A stretch of 64,000 bases of DNA from Frankia sp. AiPa1 (GTDB taxonomy: Bacteria > Actinomycetota > Actinomycetes > Frankiales > Frankiaceae): assembly GCF_023243075.1 (NCBI RefSeq), contig NZ_JALKFZ020000181.1:1-64000 (forward strand), given 5' to 3'. Each line of letters opens with the position of its first letter. The stretch's first letter is position 1. Made by a program: the position numbers and the translations under genes. A model generated the notes under the pieces. The model saw only the letters and a program-made list of their open reading frames with translations. It did no database searches and was not told the origin of the DNA. Positions 58,758 through 64,000 of this stretch are shown here, piece after piece.

Positions 58758-60361
58758 ACGGTCTCGTTCAGGACGAATCTCGACAGCTCCCGTCCGCTCC
58801 GGCCGTCGTAGGCGTGGACCGTGCAGACCAGGCAGGAGTCGAAGCTGCGGGCCACATGGCCGAGTTCGACGGGATCCGCCGGGTCCGCCACGGGCGTCCC
58901 GACGAGGGCGGACTCGATCGGTCCGGGGGTGCCGGTGCCGTCGCGGGGGCCGATGTTCCAGGCCGTTGGGGTGATGACCTGGTAGTTCGCGATCCGTCCG
59001 CGTTCCAGGACGATCCAGTCCGCGAGCGAGCCGCGGGCCGCCTCCGTCGCTCCGAATCCGCGTCCCTCGGCGAGCTCGGTCACCGGCAGGTGGAACGGCT
59101 CGCTCAGGTCGAGCTGATCGAGCCAGTCACGCACCCAGCGGTAGTAGCGGGCGGCCTCGTGCATCCGGGCCAACAGCCGGACCATCACCGACGAGCCGAT
59201 GGTGGCGAGGATGTCGGCGAACAGCGGGTCGTTGTCCTGGTGGGGGGCGGCGCCGGGGGCGGCGGCGGCGACCCGGCGGGCCAGCGGCCCGGCCTCCAGC
59301 GGCAGCAGGCCCAGGCCCGGAACGTCGTAGCGGGGCGACTTCGCCCAGCTGTACTTGCCCGCGGCCGATCCGGCCTCCGGGTCGATCGGGTTCGTCTCGC
59401 CGTCGAACGGGTGATGGGCGGCGCCGCCCTGGTAGAACGAGTGGGTGACGTCCTCGCGGACGCGGGCCTGGTCGAACGGGAAGTAGCTGCCGGCCGCGTA
59501 CACTCCCGAGCGGCCGATCAGTGCGTCGTTACGGCCGTCGACGGTGGGATGCGCGTAGAGCTCGGGCTGGAAGTAGGTGCCGGTGGCCAGGTAGTTGCCG
59601 GTGCCGGCACCGTAGCGGTCCAGGCCGATGTCGAGGCAGTAGCGCAGGAAGAACCCGAGATCGCTGCCTGCCTGCGCCTCGTTCTCGTCCAGCCAGGCGA
59701 GCACGTCCGCCCAGGTGCGGTTGGCGAGCCAGCGGTCCACCGAGCAGCCCAGCCAGCGCTGCTCCAGCCACTGCGATTTCCAGTGCTCGAGGATGGCGGT
59801 GGCCCGGGTGACATCCGCGAGCGTCGGTGCGCAGATCACCCCGCCGGGCACCATGAAGGACGAGTGCGGCCACTGCCCGCCGAAGAGCGCGTACACCTCG
59901 ATCGGTCCCGCGGACAGGGCCACCCCGGGCCCGTAGCTCGTGCCGGTGAACGGGGTGAACCGGCGGACGGCCTCGTCGAACAGCGGTGAGGCGGCGTAGC
60001 GCGGGTTGGTCAGGTCGATCGCGAACAGCGCGTAGAAGCAGCGCGGGATGCTCTGCAGGGTCTCGCAGGCCTGGGCGATGTTGCGGATGATGGTCGCGTT
60101 GCGCGGCAGTTCGGTGCGCCAGGCGACGTCGAGCGCGTATGCCGCCTTGTACAGGTGACTGCCGCCGCAGATCCCGCAGATGCGCGGGGTCACGATCAGG
60201 CCGGCCTGCGGGTCCTTCCCCCGCAGGATGATCTCGAAGCCGCGGAACATCGCCGCCGAGGTCCAGGCCGAGCTGACCACCCCGTCGTCGATCGTGACCC
60301 GGACGTCGAGGTCGCCCTCGACCCGCCCCATCGGGCTGACGTTGAGATCGACGGTCGTCAT
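58754..60361 (-). CDS. hupL: [NiFe]-hydrogenase large subunit, group 2a (Huc-like)
   Basis: A 535-residue catalytic subunit. Nickel ligands are C62 and C65 in TPRICGICGGSHL, and C510 and C513 in SFDSCLVCTVH. Nineteen residues after H516 form the C-terminal peptide to be removed by the maturation protease. From memory, the N-terminal NVSPMGRVEGDLDV, QWPHSSFMVPGG and the C-terminus agree closely with mycobacterial HucL, a group 2a enzyme able to oxidise H2 at atmospheric levels. The ATG at 60361 was chosen because the family starts there; the longer frame runs through the small-subunit gene. It lies 50 bases after the small subunit and is coupled to the protease gene. Confidence 0.95.
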   Translation of the reverse strand: MTTVDLNVSPMGRVEGDLDVRVTIDDGVVSSAWTSAAMFRGFEIILRGKDPQAGLIVTPRICGICGGSHLYKAAYALDVAWRTELPRNATIIRNIAQACETLQSIPRCFYALFAIDLTNPRYAASPLFDEAVRRFTPFTGTSYGPGVALSAGPIEVYALFGGQWPHSSFMVPGGVICAPTLADVTRATAILEHWKSQWLEQRWLGCSVDRWLANRTWADVLAWLDENEAQAGSDLGFFLRYCLDIGLDRYGAGTGNYLATGTYFQPELYAHPTVDGRNDALIGRSGVYAAGSYFPFDQARVREDVTHSFYQGGAAHHPFDGETNPIDPEAGSAAGKYSWAKSPRYDVPGLGLLPLEAGPLARRVAAAAPGAAPHQDNDPLFADILATIGSSVMVRLLARMHEAARYYRWVRDWLDQLDLSEPFHLPVTELAEGRGFGATEAARGSLADWIVLERGRIANYQVITPTAWNIGPRDGTGTPGPIESALVGTPVADPADPVELGHVARSFDSCLVCTVHAYDGRSGRELSRFVLNETV

Positions 60362-60411
60362 CGGTACGTCTCTTCTCGTGAAGGGGAACTGATCGCTCGG
60401 ACGACGGCCGC

Positions 60412-61383
60412 TCAGACGACGAACATGTCCTTCTTCGACCATTTCGGCGCGCCCAGTCGGGCGGCGGCCGTCTGGCCCAGGTAGGTCAGGTGACCGGCGC
60501 CCTCGGGCACCTCCCGCGGGATGACGCCCGCGACCTTCTGAGTACGGAACACTGTGCCGGGCGCGAGGTCGAAGAACGGAAACTCGGGTTCGGTGCAGCC
60601 GATACATGGCATTCCGGCACGGGTTTTCGACGACTGCCGGTTCCACAGGATCCGATTGCAGGGGGAATGGGTCATCGGGCCGCGGCAGCCGAACTCGTAG
60701 AACAGGCAGCCGTGCCGCGTTCCGTCGCCGAAGGAAACCGTCGACTGCTTGTACTCGAAGAACCCGTTGCGGGTGCAGCCGGTGTGGGTGAAAGACGTGA
60801 AGAACGTCTGCGGCCGGTGCAGGTCGTCGAGTTCGATGTCGCCGGCGCGGCCGGTGGCCAGGGCCACCAGGATCTGCGTGATCCAGTCCGGATGGGCGGG
60901 ACAGCCGGCCACGTTGATGACGGGCAGCCCGGCCCGGGACCGGAAGCCGGCGCCGAGGAAGCCACCGGGGCTGCGGCGATGGAACTGCAGGCCGGTGGAG
61001 TCAGTCGGGTTCGGCGCGGTGGCCGGCAGCCCGCCGAAGCTCGCGCAGTCCCCGATGGCCACCACGATCTGCGCCTGCGCGGCGAGGTCCCGCACCCAGT
61101 CCTGCATCGGCCGATCGGCGAACACGTCGAAGGTGCCCCGACCGTTCGGCCCTTGGATCACTGATCCCTCGAACACGAAGATGTCGACGGGCCGAATCCC
61201 ACGGGCGCAGTCCCAGAACAGGTCCCGGGCCGCCGCGCCGGACTCGAGGCCCAGCGAGGGATGCCAGATGAGATCCAGCCCGAAGTCGGTGATCAGGTCG
61301 ATGACGGTGGGCTCCTCGGCGTTGAGGAACGACATCGTGTTACCGCTGCACGCCCCGCCCTGGAACCAGAGCACGGATGACAT
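60412..61383 (-). CDS. hupS: [NiFe]-hydrogenase small subunit, group 2a (Huc-like)
   Basis: A 323-residue electron-transfer subunit without a Tat signal, so it stays inside the cell. It begins SSVLWFQGGACSGNTMSFL with a single Cys 12 where many hydrogenases have CxxC. Later cysteines are in GDCASFGG, GCPAHPDW, TGCTRNGFFEYKQ, GCRGPMTHSPCNRILW and PCIGCTEPEFPFFD. This pattern agrees with mycobacterial HucS, whose clusters are all 3Fe-4S and tuned for high-affinity, oxygen-tolerant H2 oxidation. GGAGGAAGG precedes the ATG at 61383. It is the first gene of the leftward operon. Confidence 0.94.
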   Translation of the reverse strand: MSSVLWFQGGACSGNTMSFLNAEEPTVIDLITDFGLDLIWHPSLGLESGAAARDLFWDCARGIRPVDIFVFEGSVIQGPNGRGTFDVFADRPMQDWVRDLAAQAQIVVAIGDCASFGGLPATAPNPTDSTGLQFHRRSPGGFLGAGFRSRAGLPVINVAGCPAHPDWITQILVALATGRAGDIELDDLHRPQTFFTSFTHTGCTRNGFFEYKQSTVSFGDGTRHGCLFYEFGCRGPMTHSPCNRILWNRQSSKTRAGMPCIGCTEPEFPFFDLAPGTVFRTQKVAGVIPREVPEGAGHLTYLGQTAAARLGAPKWSKKDMFVV

Positions 61384-61634
61384 CGGCGGTCCTTCCTCCC
61401 GGGGAGCACAGGCGCAGGCCAGGTTCCGGCGCCGGCACGGTGACGGTATGCGGCCCCGGCGGACCCGCAGATAGGTCGTGTGCGGAGGCTTCCACCTACG
61501 CGGGGTGACGTTTGTCGACCGGCGCACCGGCGGTGAGAGTGGAGTCAGAGCCGGTGCCGAACCGGCCAGCGCCGCCGCGTCGAGGTCTCGCCGTGCGGCG
61601 TCCGGCAACGGGGCCGAGACGGGAGTGACCGGAC
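61384..61634. promoter_or_regulatory. Divergent control region of the hydrogenase locus
   Basis: About 250 bases between hupS and hypA, holding both promoters. I see no confident -10/-35 pair or palindrome. The absence of a consensus suggests an alternative sigma factor or an activator. Confidence 0.4.
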
Positions 61635-62048
61635 GTGCACGAGCTGTCGATCTGCCGGTCGATCGCCGACATCGTCATTCGGAAGGTCGCGTCAACGGCC
61701 ACCGACCGGCCGGTCCTTCTGGTCCGGCTCCAGGTCGGGGCGCTGCGTCAGGTCGTGCCGGCCACGCTCGTGGCCTGTTGGGATCGTGCCTGGCGGGCGC
61801 ATCCGGGCGCAGCACTGCTGGCCGGGTCCCGCCTGGAGATCGATCTCGTGGCGGCCCGGGCCCGCTGCCGCGCCTGCGGGACCGAGGGTGAGCTTGCCCG
61901 GCCGTTCGTGCGCTGCACCACCTGCGATGCCGATGCCACGCACCTGACCCTGACCAGTGGCGAGGAGTTTCTCATCACCTCGTTCGACCTGGCACCGATC
62001 CAGCCGGTGCCCACCGCGCTGGCGTCCACCGCACCGGCGGAGTTCTGA
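61635..62048 (+). CDS. hypA: Hydrogenase nickel insertion protein HypA
   Basis: A 137-residue HypA. It begins MHELSICRSIADIV, with His 2 as nickel ligand. The zinc-binding part has CRACGTEGELARPFVRC (split C-x2-C pairs, CRAC and CTTC). It works with HypB to deliver nickel after the iron centre is in place. The start is GTG at 61635, required by the MHE motif. It is longer than the usual 113-120 residues because of a 20-residue tail. hypB starts one base after its stop. Confidence 0.93.
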   Translation: MHELSICRSIADIVIRKVASTATDRPVLLVRLQVGALRQVVPATLVACWDRAWRAHPGAALLAGSRLEIDLVAARARCRACGTEGELARPFVRCTTCDADATHLTLTSGEEFLITSFDLAPIQPVPTALASTAPAEF

Positions 62049-62049
62049 C

Positions 62050-63021
62050 ATGGGCCGTTTCCATCCCCATCCGCCCGGCTCCTTTCCGCATCGCCCGAGC
62101 CGACGGGGCGCGCCACCCCGGGTGGTCCCGCCGCATCCACCGGCCGGCGCGGGACGTCCGGGCCCGCCCCCCCAGGGCTCCGCTCCCACCCAGGGCTCCG
62201 CTCCCACCCAGGGCGCTGCTCCCACCCAGGGCGCTGCTCCGCCCGCACGGCCGCCGCAGGGCGCCCGGCCGGCTGAAGGCAGGGCCGAACCGACCCATGG
62301 CGCCGAGCGGCCGCACCGGCCGGTGGACCTGTCCGGCTATGCGACCGCGCCGGAGCGGGTCGAGGTGATGGAACGGATCCTCGGCGAGAATGAGCGGGTC
62401 GCCCAGGCGAACCGGGCGGCGTTCGACGCGGCCGGCGTGACCGTGGTGAACCTGATGTCGGCGCCCGGGGCGGGCAAGACAACCCTGCTCGCCGAGACAC
62501 TGCGCCGACTGGCTCCGCACCGGCGGATCGGGATCATCGAGGGCGATATCGAGACCAGCCTGGACGCGGACCGCCTGGACGGATTCGGGGCGGCGATCGC
62601 GCTGGTCAACACGGGCGACGGATTCGGCGGGGAATGCCACCTGGATGCGCCGATGGTTGCCTCGGCGCTGCCCGGCCTGCCGCTGGGCGAACTCGATCTT
62701 GTCATCGTGGAGAACGTCGGGAATCTGGTATGCCCGGCCGAGTTCCCGATCGGCGAGCACCGCAGGGCGATGGTGTACGCGGTGACCGAGGGCGAGGAGA
62801 AACCGCTCAAATACCCGGTGATGTTCCGGTCGACGGATCTCGTGCTCGTCAACAAGACCGATCTCCTGCCGCACCTGGACTTCGATCTGGCGGCTTTTCG
62901 GCGCAATCTCGATGCGGTTCGTCCGGGCGTCGAAGTGGTCGAGATCAGTGCCCGTACCGGCGTCGGTATCGATGAGTGGTGCGCCTGGCTGGGGCGTCCA
63001 CCCCAGTCCGCCGGGCACTGA
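62050..63021 (+). CDS. hypB: Hydrogenase nickel insertion GTPase HypB
   Basis: A 323-residue SIMIBI-class GTPase. The G domain has P-loop SAPGAGKTTLL, switch EGDIETSLDADR, the metal-site GGECHLDAPMV, ENVGNLVCPAEF, and NKTDLLPH for guanine recognition. It hydrolyses GTP during nickel transfer with HypA. The first 100 residues are His/Pro-rich (FHPHPPGSFPHRP), which may store nickel, then four QG(S/A)APT repeats from an 18-base tandem repeat. The CCGCGC-type N-terminal nickel site of E. coli HypB is absent. The ATG at 62050 is 1 base after the hypA stop. Confidence 0.95.
   Translation: MGRFHPHPPGSFPHRPSRRGAPPRVVPPHPPAGAGRPGPPPQGSAPTQGSAPTQGAAPTQGAAPPARPPQGARPAEGRAEPTHGAERPHRPVDLSGYATAPERVEVMERILGENERVAQANRAAFDAAGVTVVNLMSAPGAGKTTLLAETLRRLAPHRRIGIIEGDIETSLDADRLDGFGAAIALVNTGDGFGGECHLDAPMVASALPGLPLGELDLVIVENVGNLVCPAEFPIGEHRRAMVYAVTEGEEKPLKYPVMFRSTDLVLVNKTDLLPHLDFDLAAFRRNLDAVRPGVEVVEISARTGVGIDEWCAWLGRPPQSAGH
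62173..62244. repeat. Four 18-bp tandem repeats in hypB
   Basis: Units start at 62173, 62191, 62209 and 62227, coding QGSAPT, QGSAPT, QGAAPT and QGAAPP. They form a flexible linker between the His-rich tail and the G domain. Confidence 0.9.
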
Positions 63022-63124
63022 CCGATCTGGCCGTTCCGGCGGAGAAAGACGCGTTGCCGCATTGATGTGAGGGTCGGTCATGTCGCTGTTTTCGAATAGC
63101 CTGTCCGCGGACGGCGCGCCGGTT

Positions 63125-63152
63125 TTGCTTATCGTGATCAGTCCGCTATAAA
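63125..63152 (+). promoter_or_regulatory. Promoter upstream of small secreted peptide gene
   Basis: TTGCTT (63125-63130), a 16-base spacer and TATAAA (63147-63152) form a good primary-sigma promoter in an unusually AT-rich patch, about 40 bases before the gene. Confidence 0.55.
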
Positions 63153-63194
63153 AAACTTCGATCGGGATGGCGAACGTTCGGAGAGGTTTCAGTC

Positions 63195-63386
63195 ATGCGC
63201 CCACCCTTCTACACCCGGAAAAGATCGCGGTCCGTGCGGCGGACGCGGGCCCTGGCGGCGGTTGCTGTTACGGGCGCGATTGGCTTCCTCACCGCGGGCG
63301 CCGGCTGCCCGCCGCCGTCCTGCCCGCCGCCGAATGGGCCGTATCCGCCGGTCCACTGCCACTACCCGCACCCCCACTACCGCTGA
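63195..63386 (+). CDS. Small secreted Cys/Pro/His-rich peptide
   Basis: A 63-residue protein with GGAGAGG 8 bases before its ATG and its own promoter. It begins with a basic stretch (TRKRSRSVRRTR) and a hydrophobic core (ALAAVAVTGAIGFLTAGAG), a clear export signal. The mature part is only about 27 residues: CPPPSCPPPNGPYPP, then VHCHYPHPHYR, with three Cys and four His. There is no canonical lipobox. Such composition could bind Ni, Cu or Zn. It lies directly after hypB on the same strand but has a separate promoter. No family is recognised. Confidence 0.65.
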   Translation: MRPPFYTRKRSRSVRRTRALAAVAVTGAIGFLTAGAGCPPPSCPPPNGPYPPVHCHYPHPHYR

Positions 63387-63451
63387 CGGCTTCGCTCGGG
63401 TGGCGGGCGGTGATCCGTTCTGGCGAGTGCGGCGCGCACGCGCCAACCTCG

Positions 63452-63850
63452 TCAGGACGGTGGCGGGAGGGCGAGCTGCTCGGGCGCGGCATATCCGCGA
63501 AGGGCGGCCGCGGCCGGGTCGGGTGAGGTGCCACGCAGTACCGCGACGGCGTGCTCGTAGGCGTCGTGCGTGGGCAGCAGACGCCGAATGTTCAACGGAA
63601 GCAGGTCATCTCGGTTCGTCTGTCCGCAGCGCGGGCAGATGAGCTGGTGAAGTGGCAGCAGCACGCCGCAGCCGCCTTCCTCCGAACCGCAGCGCCGCCA
63701 GTCCCGGTCGACCTCGATGTGCTGCACGCGGGCGCGGCGCAGGCCCGCCGCGGCGGCGGGCACGAGGGGCCCTGGCGTGCGGGCCGACTCCAGCGTGGGC
63801 GATCCGGGGCGCGTACTTCGCGCGCGTCGGCGCATGCTCCATCGAGACAC
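63452..63850 (-). CDS. Small zinc-ribbon-like protein of unknown function
   Basis: A 132-residue protein from GTG at 63850, behind GGGAGG at 7-base spacing. The first 40 residues are Arg/Pro-rich. The middle has four cysteines, WRRCGSEEGGCGVLLPLHQLICPRCGQ (C-x6-C and C-x2-C), likely a zinc ribbon. The rest is helical (LPTHDAYEHAVAVLRG). It is convergent with the small secreted peptide gene. I recognise no family, and a link to the hydrogenase is only by position. Confidence 0.6.
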   Translation of the reverse strand: MSRWSMRRRARSTRPGSPTLESARTPGPLVPAAAAGLRRARVQHIEVDRDWRRCGSEEGGCGVLLPLHQLICPRCGQTNRDDLLPLNIRRLLPTHDAYEHAVAVLRGTSPDPAAAALRGYAAPEQLALPPPS

Positions 63851-63944
63851 GGTGAGTCCTCCCCATTCGTCCCGGGCACGACCATATTTTGTCGTTCCGG
63901 CAGCACCTTAGAGCGAAACGCGTGAAGCCGCTCAAATCAACTGA

Positions 63945-63962
63945 ATAGCACCTAGGTGCTAT
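63945..63962. promoter_or_regulatory. 18-bp perfect palindrome, likely operator
   Basis: ATAGCACCT-AGGTGCTAT lies about 95 bases upstream of the zinc-ribbon gene. A half-site AGCACCT also occurs at 63902-63908. It probably controls this gene or one beyond the window. Confidence 0.5.
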
Positions 63963-64000
63963 CTGGCTCGCGAGATATCCCACAAGGATCCCGGCCAGGA

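Noticed and set aside
57120..58811. Long plus-strand frame across the hydrogenase protease-TPR gene
   Set aside because: Antisense shadow; the opposite strand has the protease motif and coupled start and stop codons.
58754..61383. Assignment of the hydrogenase to group 1h/5
   Set aside because: The large-subunit text around RICGICGGSHL and the C-terminal SFDSCLVCTVH, and the small-subunit start WFQGGACSGNTMSFL, agree better with the group 2a Huc type.

Overview
The DNA is very GC-rich with strong G/C third positions, many GTG starts, short or 4-base gene overlaps and actinobacterial gene families (AftD-type arabinofuranosyltransferase, Lon with actinobacterial-style control, a group 2a hydrogenase closely resembling mycobacterial Huc). 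I infer a chromosomal segment from Frankia or a close actinobacterial relative. The genus is an inference from gene content, not from a search.

Layout. 1-9.2 kb is chromosomal backbone: a partial SGNH protein, a decayed phospholipase D, a polysaccharide deacetylase, an aldehyde dehydrogenase, an orphan LuxR-type response regulator, lon, a small membrane protein, orn and tRNA-His. 9.16-17.12 kb is an integrated element inserted in the 3' end of tRNA-His and bounded by a 30-bp perfect direct repeat. It carries an integrase, an excisionase-like gene, three small unknown genes, an HTH/TPR regulator, a lower-GC TIR-domain membrane protein and about 1.4 kb of structured non-coding DNA. It has no visible transfer or replication genes.

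17.2-20.3 kb holds a pirin and a coupled Crp/HipA-like/DUF3037 operon. 20.3-34.1 kb is a cell-envelope polysaccharide region (AftD, GT4 transferase, flippase, GDP-mannose dehydratase, two acyltransferases, a GT39-like transferase). 34.2-36.8 kb has rpsA, a Trm112-like protein and glutathione peroxidase. 36.9-43.5 kb has a GH26-like lipoprotein, a glycosyltransferase, a second flippase, a fused ABC transporter and a DUF2461 protein. 43.6-47.3 kb is a three-gene operon of 2-oxoglutarate oxygenase, methyltransferase and carnitine-type acyltransferase. A pseudokinase and recQ follow.

51.0-63.0 kb is a compact [NiFe]-hydrogenase locus. One strand carries small subunit, large subunit, a maturation protease fused to a TPR-like region, an NHL-repeat protein, hypF, hypC, hypD and hypE. 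The divergent strand carries hypA and hypB. Together they encode the catalytic dimer, its Fe(CN)2(CO) and Ni insertion machinery and the C-terminal protease. A small secreted Cys/His/Pro peptide and a zinc-ribbon protein lie beyond.

The most unusual items are the TIR-DUF4870-like fusion on the tRNA-His element together with that element's repeat arrays and palindromes; a dispersed 14-bp palindrome inserted even inside coding frames; an overlapping SigR-like promoter and HAIR-like operator at lon; the protease-TPR fusion in the hydrogenase operon; and the oxygenase/methyltransferase/carnitine-acyltransferase cluster.
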